Origin: Picochlorum sp. 'celeri' | Taxonomy: Eukaryota; Chlorophyta; Trebouxiophyceae | NCBI GenBank assembly: GCA_010909725.1 | Contig: JAACMV010000022.1 | Span: 558,001-622,000, forward strand | Direction of reading: 5' to 3' | Length of the DNA stretch: 64,000 nucleotides | Part shown: piece by piece, positions 30,571 to 41,527 of the stretch | Numbering within the stretch: position 1 is the stretch's first letter | Layout of the letters: every line of letters begins with the position of its first letter | Program-made: the position numbers and the translations under genes | Notes under the pieces: model-generated | The model's database searches: none | What the model was told of the DNA's origin: nothing | What the model saw: only the letters and a program-made list of their open reading frames with translations

Positions 30571-31482
30571 CTAAAACAATAACAGACACATGATGACAAA
30601 AGAGCCCAGCATCAATAGCAATCTGGACAGAAAGGCCTGATGCTGCTGCTCTGGTGTCAAGTGATCCTGATAGGTCGCCCCAGAACTGAATCCGAAAATC
30701 GAAGGAAACACGCCAGACTGACCCCCACCGACAATCAGACCATTCCTATTATCCACTGGCTGTGGCCGTTGCCCAGTTGGACGAGACGGCACAACAGTCT
30801 CCATCTTTTTGGCCCTGGGATCTTCATTCCCACCTCTTCCATAGACTGGAATCACTTTATCTCGGTCCACGCCTGCCTTGCACACAGGACATGTCCTATA
30901 ATTATTCTGCACCTGAAGCCATTTGTATAAACACGGCCAGCAATACAAGTGGCCACACAGTGTCACCACTGGTTCTGAAGCAAGCTCGTAACAAATGTTG
31001 CAGCTAAACATAACCTGCTCCTCTGTCTCTCCCTCATTCTTACTCTTCTGCGTTGCTTCCACACCATCTGCAACTTGCTCCACTGATGCATCCCTCTGAA
31101 GCCTTTTATGAACCTGCATCCTTCGATCCTCCCCGCTGGGCTGCTGAATAATACCCCGCCCTGACGGTTTTCTACCACCACGCGTGGTCGCCATCTCCCT
31201 CCTCATACTACTGCCCGGCGACCGCACCATATCATTTCCTTCTTCTTCCCTTCCATTATGAACACACTCACAACGCTGATTGATGTCCAAATCAGTAGCG
31301 AAGCAGTCGCCCTCGAAAGATACATCGCCTTCTTCACTCTCAGTACCACTAGCGCCTTGGTACTCCAAGCTCATCTCTTCTTGGTTTCCAGTAAAATGAC
31401 GAAGTAGGGCACCCCTCCTCCTACCCTGTCGTCGGGAAGGAACGTCGACGACGTTGCTGTTGTCTTGAGTGACCGACGACAT
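30571..31482 (-). CDS. RMA1/RNF5-type ER-anchored RING E3 ubiquitin ligase
   Basis: 303 aa. The C3HC4 RING lies at ~155-205: FSCNICYELASEPVVTLCGH, LYCWPCLYKWLQVQ, TCPVCKAGVDRDKVIPVYGR. It is followed by the family tail DPRAKK and VPSRPTGQRPQP. The last ~20 residues are a single transmembrane anchor (LLLMLGSFVIMCLLLF). RMA/RNF5/RNF185 ligases act in ER-associated degradation. The N-terminal ~150 residues are a longer, low-complexity extension than in most members (usually ~180-250 aa in total). ATG 31482 starts the frame. It is divergent from SirB, with 264 bp between starts. Confidence 0.9.
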   Translation of the reverse strand: MSSVTQDNSNVVDVPSRRQGRRRGALLRHFTGNQEEMSLEYQGASGTESEEGDVSFEGDCFATDLDINQRCECVHNGREEEGNDMVRSPGSSMRREMATTRGGRKPSGRGIIQQPSGEDRRMQVHKRLQRDASVEQVADGVEATQKSKNEGETEEQVMFSCNICYELASEPVVTLCGHLYCWPCLYKWLQVQNNYRTCPVCKAGVDRDKVIPVYGRGGNEDPRAKKMETVVPSRPTGQRPQPVDNRNGLIVGGGQSGVFPSIFGFSSGATYQDHLTPEQQHQAFLSRLLLMLGSFVIMCLLLF

Positions 31483-31746
31483 GTGTCCTATTCTTTGAAT
31501 ACGAACACGGTTACTACCTTTTTACGACTCTTGAATACACAAATAGTACTGAAAAGATGGTATACATGTCAGGTGGGATGGGGTATGAGTGATTCGGTTC
31601 ATGTGCGAGCATACCCGCGCTTAGTTTCTTATATATCTATTTACAGAGCAAGGTGTGACCCGAGGACTCTTGTCTTCGCATATTCGACGCTCTTTCATCC
31701 AAAAGAAATATATTTCATGTAACTGGGGATCCTGTGACTGCATCCA

Positions 31747-32337
31747 ATGATGAGAAACGCGTGTTTGGGTGCACCTGTCAACAAGAGTGGTCTGCAGAGA
31801 AGAGTTTCTCCAAAGCAACACACATTTTCTTACATAAACACACATGGATATAGAAATAGACAGCAGCATATATTGAATGCGACGAGGAGGACCACTGGTG
31901 TGGTGGTGGTAGATCATGGCTCCAAGAGGGCACTAGCAAATGACATGTTGGATGGGGTCGTTGATCTGTATAAAACATTGATAGAAGAGGACATGATGGA
32001 GGAGGGTTCGACAGAGAGGGATATTGTTGCTGTACAGAAGGCTCATATGGAAATTGCTCGGCCTTCCATCCTGGATGCTGTGCGTGTGTGTGTGCAAGAG
32101 TATGGGGCACAGGACATTGTTGTGGCGCCATATTTTCTATCAAAGGGGAGGCATATACAGGAGGATATTCCTTATTTAGTGAAAGAGGCTGAGGCAATTG
32201 TCAGAGAGGAAAGTGGGCTGGATGTGGTGTGTGTTGTGGCGGAGCCTCTTGGGGTTGATAGGGATGTTGTCGAGGTTGTCAAGCGACGGGTAGATTCGTG
32301 TCTTGATAACAAAAGAGATTATCAGAAACTACTCTGA
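31747..32337 (+). CDS. SIRB: Sirohydrochlorin ferrochelatase, plastid (SirB/CbiX type)
   Basis: 196 aa; inserts Fe(II) into sirohydrochlorin to make siroheme, the cofactor of plastid nitrite and sulfite reductases. The domain starts at ~50 with GVVVVDHGSKRALAND (chelatase His), then DIVAVQKAHMEIARPSI, then VVAPYFLSKGRHIQEDIP with the second active-site His. The N-terminal ~48 residues are rich in Arg, Ser, Asn and Gln, with no acidic residues, fitting a transit peptide. Length fits the short plant SirB. ATG 31747 is followed directly by a second ATG. Single exon. Confidence 0.9.
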   Translation: MMRNACLGAPVNKSGLQRRVSPKQHTFSYINTHGYRNRQQHILNATRRTTGVVVVDHGSKRALANDMLDGVVDLYKTLIEEDMMEEGSTERDIVAVQKAHMEIARPSILDAVRVCVQEYGAQDIVVAPYFLSKGRHIQEDIPYLVKEAEAIVREESGLDVVCVVAEPLGVDRDVVEVVKRRVDSCLDNKRDYQKLL

Positions 32338-32686
32338 TGATCACATTATATCTAATATATATTGTTGTGAAAGGGAGGAGATTTTCCATCTCCATGCCGG
32401 CGTTTGGTAGCATACAAACACCAAGAGCAGCCTTTTCTTGGAGCAACAATTTTTCTGCTGCCGCTGCTGCTCTTTTTTCCTTTTGACCTGTTTCATCTCT
32501 CTCTCCAAATTCAATGTGAGAAGGAGATTCACTGAGACTGTGTATAGTATATTGACGTTCATAGTAGTAGTAACCACTGCCATGAAACTAGTAGTACGTG
32601 TGTGTGCCAATGCAAAATTATCTGGAAATGAATTGAAAGCTCTGCCATCTGCTAAGAAAAAATTAATACCTCTCTTCCGAATTTAC

Positions 32687-33401
32687 TTACGGCTTTGTCT
32701 CTGAAACAACAACTTTATGCACGCCATCGGATGTTGTGAATGTGCCCTGCGCACTTGCGGCGTGTGATGACGTCCCTGTTGGTCCTTTGGAATTAGCTTT
32801 TCCGTCCACAGTTGTTGTTGCTGACCCCGGCGTGTCAGTCTCCAGGGAAGCTGTCGCTGATGCCGAATGCACCACGTATGATGTTGTCCCATCATCATTT
32901 AATTTCAGTGCAGAATACCCAGAGGTACTCGACGAGCTGGATGCGGAGCCCTCTTCTACCTCTGCAATGACCAAAACTGGCATTAGTGGATCTGATCAGT
33001 TTATAATCATGGTCACATCATGTCATACCTGATGATGCTGAGGCCTCACCGGTGACCACAGTATTACCATCTCCATCCGACACTATTTTAGAAAAGGAAA
33101 TTGCTGATACGCTCGAGGCTCCTTGCGCTTGCACATCTGCATTGGATGTCTGTGCAGCGTCACTCTGCAGAACTCTCGTACCATGGGCATGCATGCCCAG
33201 TGGGCGTGCAATAGAGCCCTGTGCCCTGCAACCGTATAGTGCGCTGGTTAGATACGCCATAAAATTGTAAAATAATTATAAAGAGGAACTAGTATGTCCA
33301 ATTCCTGTCGCTTTCATCCAACGACTTGAAGAAGCTTCTCTGCTCAAGCAGACATACCCTAGAAAGACACAGAGCAGTGCGAGTATGAGATGGAGCATCA
33401 T
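32687..33401 (-). CDS. Small secreted Ser/Thr-rich protein
   Basis: About 171 aa from three exons: 33401-33358, 33225-33029 and 32961-32687, with GT-AG introns of 132 nt and 67 nt. Joining exons 1 and 2 creates an ideal signal peptide (MMLHLILALLCVFLGAQGS); neither exon alone gives this, which supports the model. The mature protein is rich in Ser, Thr, Ala and Gly (SASSSSSTSG, SASATASLETDTPGSATTT) and looks exposed and flexible; there is no known domain. For intron 2 a second acceptor (ending 32977) is possible and keeps the frame. A donor-like GTAAGT overlaps the stop, so a further exon cannot be excluded. Cell-wall or mucilage role is a guess only. Confidence 0.55.
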
Positions 33402-33669
33402 TTGAACTATTTACAAAGCATTTATAAATGAAGAGAGACGGAAGTAATTATGCAATCTAATGAAATTTGATTATTGTGCTGACGAACTGCGCGGAAGATT
33501 TCATCGGGGCACCAAAATCGCTGAATTTCTTGGATCGCTATTCTTGGAATGTTCCAGCGAGTCGGACGGTTGTCAGACTGAAGGCGCGGGTAGCCTTGCG
33601 TCGCACAGAGACGTATGATCTTGTCATGCTGTGCATTACATATTGATGTATGGGTAACAATATATCGGA

Positions 33670-36600
33670 TCATGCACGATCAATAATTTCCTCTGACTCA
33701 TAATCCAAACTACCATCATCAATGAAGGAGTCGTGCAGGTCGTACTCGTCAGGAGTGTTTCTAAAGGTTTCCTGTGTACCCTGTGCGATGCCTTGCTTCC
33801 TCGCTCGGAGCAAATCCATGAGTTTATTGGGAGTTGGGCTCTGCGTTTCTTTGTTGACGTGCCACTGTGGAAGCGAGGATGGTCTGGCTCCCTGTGGTGT
33901 ACTGTCATTGATAAAATCCGAGTCCCACTGGTCCATGCCATCATCATCCCCTGAGAGAGCGTCGCTCTCGCTGCCCGAATGCTCAGCTTCGTTATCAATA
34001 AGACCCGCAGCAAACTTTTTCGGTTTTTTTTCATCTTGAAATGGCGATCCAGCGACCTTCTTCTTTTTCTTCCTCCTTGGTTTCTTCTCCTCGGGGAGAC
34101 CATCTCGTGCCCTCTGAAGCCTCCCCAGCTTTGAAGGCTTTACCTTGCACGCAGACATGGGAGATTTTCCAATCTTTTCTACAAGGCTGAGAGCTTCCAA
34201 TGATAATGGGGATGATTCTCTATTATTCTGCGGAGACTGGCTGTCTAGTAAATAGTTGTTCCTTTTTCTTGCTCCCATCACCATGGGTGATGTATGGCTG
34301 CAGGAGACTGTTTCAGGCTTTTGGGCACTGATACCATGCGACGCCGGTGATATTAGATTCACAACACTTTCTGCAGAGCGAATGTCTTTCTTTCCGGTCT
34401 TGTCTTGACCAGCCGAGGACATTGCTTTCCGGATTTGTTCTAGTTGTACAGCCAATGGAGTATTCTCATCTGTGTTGACTGTCCGAGTAGAAGCTTTCCC
34501 TGGTGTCACATGCATATCATCGATTTCGATATGCGCTAATTTGGGGGTGAATTCTCTGGGAAGCATGCGTGAAACATTTGTATTCAATGAAAAGTATCTG
34601 TCAGCTTCTTTCAGTTGTGCATGCAACTTTTTCATTGCTTGGGCAGACTTGTTGAACCGCTCCTCTTCTTGCCCAGCCGTGACCAAATAAATTACTTTAC
34701 CGTCACCGTGTCTTCCGGTTCTTCCCTGCCGTTGAAGCGCCCTTGTAGGGGATGAGATTGCATCAAAACAAATGATAAGATCCACATTTGGAATATCCAA
34801 GCCTTCTTCTCCAATGCATGTTGCCACAAGAACGTTGCACTCTCCCGAAGAAAAGTCGGCAAGTACTTGCTTTTGTTCTTTTTGCTTCATGCCTGGAGCT
34901 CCTTTTCGACTCCCACCTCCTTGTCCAATAAAACTTTTTGCTCGAACTCTTGGTGCCATGGATGCGAGCGCATCCGTTATTGCTGCCACGCCATCTCTCA
35001 GTGTGGCGAATATAATTGCTCTTTCGATTTTTTGACCATTCTTGGAAGTAAAACTTGAGTCCAAGATTTGCTTTAATTTCTGAATCTTTGGGTTTGGTCC
35101 TCCCTGCCGAACAGCTTTTTCCAAGCTCGTCACAAAATTTGAGAACTGTGGATCCTTTGAATACAGAGCCTTGAGAGATTTTTCCTCGCGCAATTTACTC
35201 TGTAGGAAATCCAATGCAGCCTTGGGACCGTAGCCGTCTAACTGATCCCGTACATCTGCCAAGATTGAGGCCTGGGTAAACTGCTGGATCACGTGCCAGG
35301 ATCCTCCTTTGTAACTCTTGCGAGCCTGCTGCATACCAAACCTCGTTATTCGCTCGGCATCTGCTACTCCATAATAGTGCCCTTTTCCTGATAAATCTCC
35401 TACAATGAGTTGTAAGGATGCCATGAGCGTACTTCTGCAGGCATTTCCAACAAACTCTGGATTGACGACATGAGTCTCCGATTCCTTCTTGTGGACGTAT
35501 GGAGCAACATCCCTGTCAGTTTCATCCTTGAACACCACAGTATTTATACCAAGAGAATTGATCACTTCTTGAACTTGCTCTTGGGAACTACCAGGAGTCG
35601 CTGATAACCCTAGAACTCTAAATTTGGACTTTTTTACTTGTCTCATGTGTTTGAGTGCCTGTACAACATCAGCTTGACCTGTAGCCCTGTGGCATTCGTC
35701 GACAACAATGCAAGATACAAGCTCATATGGGCATATACCCCTTTTGACATCATTCCAAAATGTTTGAGGAGTACAAAAATAGGCTTTAACATTTGGGTCA
35801 ACCCATGAGTCCCTTCTTTCTTCACCTTTTGCTTTTCCAGTCATTTCAGATGTCAAAGACTTGTGAAGACCCATGAAAGCCTGGCACGCTTTCATTTGCT
35901 GTGACACCAATGGTTTTGTAGGAGCGATAAATACTACTTTACTCTGCACAGCGTGACCAAAAACAAAAAAGTGAGAGACAAACACGAAAGAAGAGCCCTG
36001 TATGTTGGTACGCACCTTTGGGAACCATCTGACAAAATTATGCATAACAACTGCAGCTATTAATGTTTTCCCCAATCCAGTTGGATAACAGACAAGTGTA
36101 TTCGATAAGAGCGCTCTAGATATTGCGTGAAGCTGATATCTGCGCTCAGGGATATGAGAAGGGTAAATCCAATGCTGCGCTGCATTTCTACAAACTTGGA
36201 GCCCTCCTGTTGTCGTGCTACATGCCATTAGATTCTGCTCGATATCAGAAGGAATCACTTCTCTCTTTTCATAATACCAATCCTCATATAGCTCGACTTC
36301 TTCATCGCTATCAGATGTCTCATACCATGGACGACAGGATTGTCCATTATCCTCAACCATATTTTGGGCCTGTGCTGTCTCCCGTTGAGCATCCTCCGCA
36401 GGACAAGTATTCCTCACAGGTAATACTGGATTTTCCTGTAAATACCGATCACAGTGGTCGACAGCCCTCGAAGAATTGTCCTGCAATGCCATACTGATAG
36501 CACCAGTGTTCAACACATTCTCAGCCTCGGGAGCACTTGTCTCGGGCTTTTCCCATAAAGATCCACTTGATGGCCTCCACATTGGCTGATGCGCTGGTTT

Positions 36601-37088
36601 CCATGAGTTCTTAGGCTGTACAACACCGATAGCCTGCTGCACAGACTGATGGACATGATGTGCCGTCTGAAACTTCTCCTGAGGTGGCCCATCACACCCG
36701 CGTACATGCTTCACATGCCCCTCAAGACATTTGTCATCACTCTTTGCGCGAGCAATATTGCTTGTATCCGCCAAGCCCCCATTTTGAAACAAGTGACCCC
36801 ACAGGGACCCTGAACTGTTCTGGTTACCAACAACTCCCTTGGAGATAATGGGGTGCACCCCGTCCCGCCCAGACACTGTACATTCACGAGCGCATATGTT
36901 TTCTTTATTCTGATTAGCCCTGTGCTCGGTCTGTATCCTCCTCTCAGACAGAGCCTTTTGCTCGAGCATGTCGATCTCCGCGAGATCAAAGTCCTGCGTC
37001 ATACAAACCCTCTGTGACTGTTCTTGAATGACATTTATTGCTACAATAGCGCCCATGAATGCAATATACGTACGAAATCGTCGTCCAT
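33670..37088 (-). CDS. FANCM: FANCM/Mph1-family DNA helicase
   Basis: DNA translocase that remodels stalled forks and limits crossovers; about 1094 aa. Three exons: 37088-37074, 37011-36016 and 35943-33670. The first exon is only 15 nt (MDDDF) before a 62-nt intron; the second intron (35944-36015, 72 nt) is in frame and stop-free, and removing it restores the continuous core WFPK-SKVVFIAPTKPL. Helicase motifs: CYPTGLGKT (I), VVDECHRATG (II), LGLSATPGSS (III), then the C-lobe CIGEEGLDIPNVDLIICFD and QRQGRTGRHGDG (VI). The family insert sits between the lobes. The C-terminal ~350 residues are disordered, without the ERCC4/HhH module of animal FANCM, as in plant and yeast members. RAD50 lies 153 bp upstream on the same strand. 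Confidence 0.9.
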
Positions 37089-37241
37089 TCGATGTATAGT
37101 GTGTCTCAACTGACGAATGTTGTTGAAGGCTTACGAGTCCATACGTGGATACACTGCGACCCAATTATCCACGTATTATACAAAATGGAAACATTTTATT
37201 AACAAGTGAATTATTTAACACTATTATCTAGAGGAGAGGGG

Positions 37242-40200
37242 CTAATCTATTGGTTCTCGATGGATTCGAGAGTGCTGATTTTCATCCTTGGTGACTCTCC
37301 ACAGATACTCAATGTATTCCCTTGATCCAAGTCTTCTTGCGAATTCTTCGTCATGTGTGATGACAATGAGCTGGAAAGAATCAAAATCTTTGCGGGCAAT
37401 CATCAGCGACTTGAGAGCTTCGGCAAGGGAAGCTGAGTTTTCGGCATCCAAGTTGGTGGTTGGCTCATCCAGAGCCAAGACACCGCAGTTGAGGCAAAAA
37501 TTCTCTGCAAGCGCAAGACGTATAATGAGACATGCTAAGACTTTCTGTCCAGCGCTGCATCGGCCTCGCATGTCCAGCTCTGCGCCTCCAACATACATGA
37601 CGACCCTGTAATTGTATGCTGCCCTCTGGGATGTAGTTTCTGTGTCTGCTTTGATCTGGATGTAATCGATATCAACGCCACGATACGTTTTCTGCCAGAG
37701 TTCTTTGATTGTTTTGTTTATTTCGGACATTTTAGAGGCGTGAAATGCGAGAAGAGCACGTTCAAGGGCCTTATAATACTTTTCCAAGTCTGCTGTTGCC
37801 ATTTCTATTGACTCTGCCTCGGTGAGCTGAGAAAAATACCTACTGTCAATATCCGAGAATTCCGCACTATGTAATCGATCCTTTGCATTTTTGATATTTT
37901 CTGTGATGGCAGCATAGGATCCTGCTGCCATATCTGCCTCGCTCTGCTTGGAAGACCGAATTTGTTGAAGATTTTGTGCCTTTTCTGCAATGATTGCTTC
38001 GCGTTCAAAGACAGAGTCGTCGACACCCATTTGCTCCATCTCTGTTCTGACTTTTTGCAACTCAGACTCTTTCCTCTTATAATGAAGTATATCACTCAAT
38101 TGCTGTGTAAATTCTTGTGCATCTGCGAATTCCTCGGATTTCCCAGCCATCTCAGCTTGAAGTCCTCTCAAGCTATCATCCAACGCAGTCTTTTCGTCTT
38201 CCATCTGTTTCAAAGATCGCTCCATATCCCTAGCTGCTTGATCCGGATCTCCTTCACCGAATTGAGGCTCAATTGATTTTATCTGGGTGGAGAACGTCTG
38301 TAATAACTGCAAGGATGTTTGCAATTTTCCAAGGGTCTCTTCAAATGCTATGCTGGAATTTTCCTTGTTAGTCACCAGGGATACTTTTTTCTCCTCCATT
38401 GACTTTAATTCGATCGATAACTCAGCAACCTCTGTCGCAAAAATTTCATTTTCCTCGATCAATGAGTTCAGCTCCCTTTCAAAGGAAATTTTGGACTCAT
38501 ACCCCTCATTCATGGTCCGAATTTCTTCCTGGAGCTTATGCACTTGGTTCCTCGATTTTGATACATTTTTTTCCAACTCAGAGACATGGAAAGATAATTT
38601 ATCACGCTCTTCTTGCTTGGAAGCGCGTGAAGATTCCACCATGGTCAGTTCGTTGTCAATATCCTCAATGGTTCTTGACCCCCCTGATCCACCAAGTAAG
38701 TCCATGTGATGCTTACAGGCCGCTTCGTCTTCTTCTATTTGTGCCATCATCTGACACCAAGGCAAGACTATAGATTGAAACAGTTCAGAAGACGCTGCAA
38801 GAGAAGACCTGGATGTTTCCATTTCTTTTTCTGCAGCTTGCACCTCCAATGTTACTTTTGTGAATTCATCAGATGCATCCTGTACCTCCTGAACAAGCCT
38901 GGGTATGACGGAATTCTTCAATCTTTTATATCTTTGAGCATCCGGTTCTATTATTTGCAATGCCCTTAGTTTGGATTCCAGGATCTCAATTTCCCCTTGA
39001 GCTTTTGAGACCTGTGCTGGAGATTCGAGAATCATCTTTTCTGTTTTTGTTATGAAATCAGACTTTTCCGAATCATTCGCAAATTCTCTGCTGCAAGTCC
39101 AGCATGTGGATGTACACGAGGCATGTTCTTTCTGTTTGGTCCAAATTTCAACATATGCATCACAGTAATTGACCTTTTTCACATTTTCTTCCTTTTGGCC
39201 TTGCAGACTTGCAATCTCTTCACTCAGATTGTCCACATTCCCATCAAATTTACTGTGTATGCTATTTTGCAGTGCATTCAGTTCTTCCTCAGCCTGTGAT
39301 AGAGCTTTTTGCTTTGAATCGAGTAAAAATTTTGCTTCTGCATGTCTCGCTTTTGCGGCATTGAAGACCTCTTTGACCTTTGCATCAGCCTTCTCCTTAT
39401 TGTGAAGAAATTCTTTGACGTTGCTTTTCAGAGATGAACCATCATGTGGAATTGATGCTGGTGCAATGCCCATATCTATTGCAAGTCTGCTTGCATTGAT
39501 TGCTCTGAAACTTTGCTCCTTTTGCTTTAACTTCTGAAGCTCTTGCGACCTGATCTTCATTCTCAAGGAGGATTCTCCTGCTGATGCGACTTTGCTTCTC
39601 TCCTGCCGAAGCTTTTGAATATCTCCATTAGACTGCTGGATAGCAGCATCCAGATCCTGGATCCTTTTCCCGTGATTGCTTTGCTCAAATTCCTCCTCCA
39701 TCTGTTTCAGTTCCCTCTCAGCTGCTCTCAACTGCTCGACTAAAAAACTGTGCCGACTTTCTACATCTACAGCGATGCTGCTCTGAAGATCAGATAGCTT
39801 TTGCTGAATTTCAGTGATTCTGGCACCATTGCTTTCAACTGCTTCCTTCTTCAATCGTGATTTTTCCTTCGCTGCACTGATCCTGTCATTCAAGGAATCT
39901 ATTGTTGACTGTAGGGAGTTCTGGTCGCTCCTTTGTTTCGACTTGATTTGCTCTATTTGGCTCTTCATTTCATTCTCTTTGGCATACAAAGTATCCAAGG
40001 TTACTAAAGCCTCTTGTCTGCCGACATTTGAATTCCCATGGAATGGTAAATCTATCTCCAGTCTAATCTTGCCTAACAGGGTCACCAAGGAGCCCTTGGC
40101 ACTCCTAAACGCCTCCGCTTTACCAATAGCCTGACCATACGATTTCATGAGAATGTCTTTTCGTCTCAGTACATCCCGAATGTTTTCCTCCGCATCTGCT

Positions 40201-41252
40201 ATATAACCTCGCACTTGTTGCATAGACTCTTCCAGTTCAACAAGGCGTGGACCAAATTCTGCCTGAAATCCCTCCACCTCTTGTATTGAAACGTCGAAAT
40301 CTTCAGGTTTATATTTCTCTCGTAGATCTGCTGCTAATTTGTGGAGTTCAGCCTGGAGAATGTCGTATCGAGCCTTTATTGATGACACTTGACCCTTTTT
40401 GTTTGAAATATCCTTCATTTCTGCTTGCAAGACTTCCAAATCTAGGTCAATCTGTGCTATTTCGGACCTCAGACTAGAGATTGTATTATTATGAGCCTCA
40501 ATAGAATGCTCTCCATCGCTAATTGTCACGCGCAAACGCTGTGCTTCGTTTCTATAGCTTCTGAGCGTTTCCAGCTGCAACCTTTTTTCTCTGGCTTCTG
40601 TCTGTTCTTTATTCCTGAGTTTCTTCAACTCATCTAGTGCTTTGGTATACTTGGTTGCAGCAAAAATATCATCAAAACGCTTCTTGACGGTGCTGGCATC
40701 TGAAAGAGGCCAATTAGACTCTTCCTGATGGACAAATATAACATTCTCTAGGATGGCCTTTGTCACTCCCATTGAGTATGGAACTTCCTGATTAATATTA
40801 CTACATCGCTGTGGCAGAGCACAATAATCCTGGATCTCTGGATCCCAAATCGTCAATGCGTTATCCACAGCTTTGAACTTGAGAGTCTTCTGCTTCTGAG
40901 AGAGAGAGAAATTCCGAATTGCCATGAAAGAACCTCTTCGTGGTCCATTAAAACAGAGTTTGATCTGTGCCTTTACCTCCACTTCTCCAGCAACCTTTGG
41001 ATCATGAATGAAATTCTGCCCTGACTTTACATTGGGAGGCAAATCGCCTGTACAAGCCATTTTCAGGCATTCAATGATTGTCTGCAAGGGAAAAAAAACG
41101 CCTGTAAGACACACCCCCTCCAACGGAAAAAGAGCACACAAACCTACCGTCTTTCCAGCCCCGTTATGACCAACTATAAGCGTTAATGGCTTATAAAACG
41201 TTATTTTTTCATCATTATCCGGGCTAAAGGCACGTATGCCCTTGATCGACAT
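37242..41252 (-). CDS. RAD50: RAD50 double-strand break repair ATPase
   Basis: SMC-like ATPase of the MRE11-RAD50-NBS1 complex, about 1314 aa. N-terminal Walker A: GHNGAGKT-TIIECLKMACTG, completed only after removing a 66-nt in-frame, stop-free GT-AG intron (41082-41147). Next come FVHQEESNWPLSDAS (Q-loop region) and long coiled coils flanking the zinc hook CWTC (about residue 690), then coiled coil back to the C-terminal lobe with LDMRGRCSAGQKVLACLIIR (signature) and GVLALDEPTTNLD (Walker B), and the H-loop VITHDEEFARRLG. A 3' splice site lies directly before ATG 41252, so a leader intron is likely. Length and all motifs fit the family. Confidence 0.95.
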   Translation of the reverse strand: MSIKGIRAFSPDNDEKITFYKPLTLIVGHNGAGKTVGLCALFPLEGVCLTGVFFPLQTIIECLKMACTGDLPPNVKSGQNFIHDPKVAGEVEVKAQIKLCFNGPRRGSFMAIRNFSLSQKQKTLKFKAVDNALTIWDPEIQDYCALPQRCSNINQEVPYSMGVTKAILENVIFVHQEESNWPLSDASTVKKRFDDIFAATKYTKALDELKKLRNKEQTEAREKRLQLETLRSYRNEAQRLRVTISDGEHSIEAHNNTISSLRSEIAQIDLDLEVLQAEMKDISNKKGQVSSIKARYDILQAELHKLAADLREKYKPEDFDVSIQEVEGFQAEFGPRLVELEESMQQVRGYIADAEENIRDVLRRKDILMKSYGQAIGKAEAFRSAKGSLVTLLGKIRLEIDLPFHGNSNVGRQEALVTLDTLYAKENEMKSQIEQIKSKQRSDQNSLQSTIDSLNDRISAAKEKSRLKKEAVESNGARITEIQQKLSDLQSSIAVDVESRHSFLVEQLRAAERELKQMEEEFEQSNHGKRIQDLDAAIQQSNGDIQKLRQERSKVASAGESSLRMKIRSQELQKLKQKEQSFRAINASRLAIDMGIAPASIPHDGSSLKSNVKEFLHNKEKADAKVKEVFNAAKARHAEAKFLLDSKQKALSQAEEELNALQNSIHSKFDGNVDNLSEEIASLQGQKEENVKKVNYCDAYVEIWTKQKEHASCTSTCWTCSREFANDSEKSDFITKTEKMILESPAQVSKAQGEIEILESKLRALQIIEPDAQRYKRLKNSVIPRLVQEVQDASDEFTKVTLEVQAAEKEMETSRSSLAASSELFQSIVLPWCQMMAQIEEDEAACKHHMDLLGGSGGSRTIEDIDNELTMVESSRASKQEERDKLSFHVSELEKNVSKSRNQVHKLQEEIRTMNEGYESKISFERELNSLIEENEIFATEVAELSIELKSMEEKKVSLVTNKENSSIAFEETLGKLQTSLQLLQTFSTQIKSIEPQFGEGDPDQAARDMERSLKQMEDEKTALDDSLRGLQAEMAGKSEEFADAQEFTQQLSDILHYKRKESELQKVRTEMEQMGVDDSVFEREAIIAEKAQNLQQIRSSKQSEADMAAGSYAAITENIKNAKDRLHSAEFSDIDSRYFSQLTEAESIEMATADLEKYYKALERALLAFHASKMSEINKTIKELWQKTYRGVDIDYIQIKADTETTSQRAAYNYRVVMYVGGAELDMRGRCSAGQKVLACLIIRLALAENFCLNCGVLALDEPTTNLDAENSASLAEALKSLMIARKDFDSFQLIVITHDEEFARRLGSREYIEYLWRVTKDENQHSRIHREPID

Positions 41253-41527
41253 CTGCAAGAACAAATCAACAAATCGTCATTTCAAACACGTGTCCACATA
41301 TCGGCGACATGCGCATCGTTAAATGCTCAGGAAATATAAATATACGCACAACTTCTATCGTGCTCATTGTGAAATGGCATGTAATTTCCCGCCTGGTGCC
41401 CCAGCTGAATTCGTGCCCAACAGAATTCTTTTCAAATGCTTTTCCTGTAACTTTCTTCTTTCATGACGTTTTTACAATATCTGTGTCAATATAATATAAA
41501 TATGTCGAATTCTAAGTACCGCTGGAG

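Noticed and set aside
32275..32590. Possible extra 3' exon for the small secreted protein at 32687, reading on the minus strand
   Set aside because: It would overlap the SirB coding region, depends on a donor inside the stop codon, and is low complexity (Ala and Lys runs).
37012..37164. Longer FANCM N-terminus from the unspliced open frame starting with TTG
   Set aside because: It lacks a proper ATG before 37056, which lies inside a good intron; the spliced MDDDF start is more natural.
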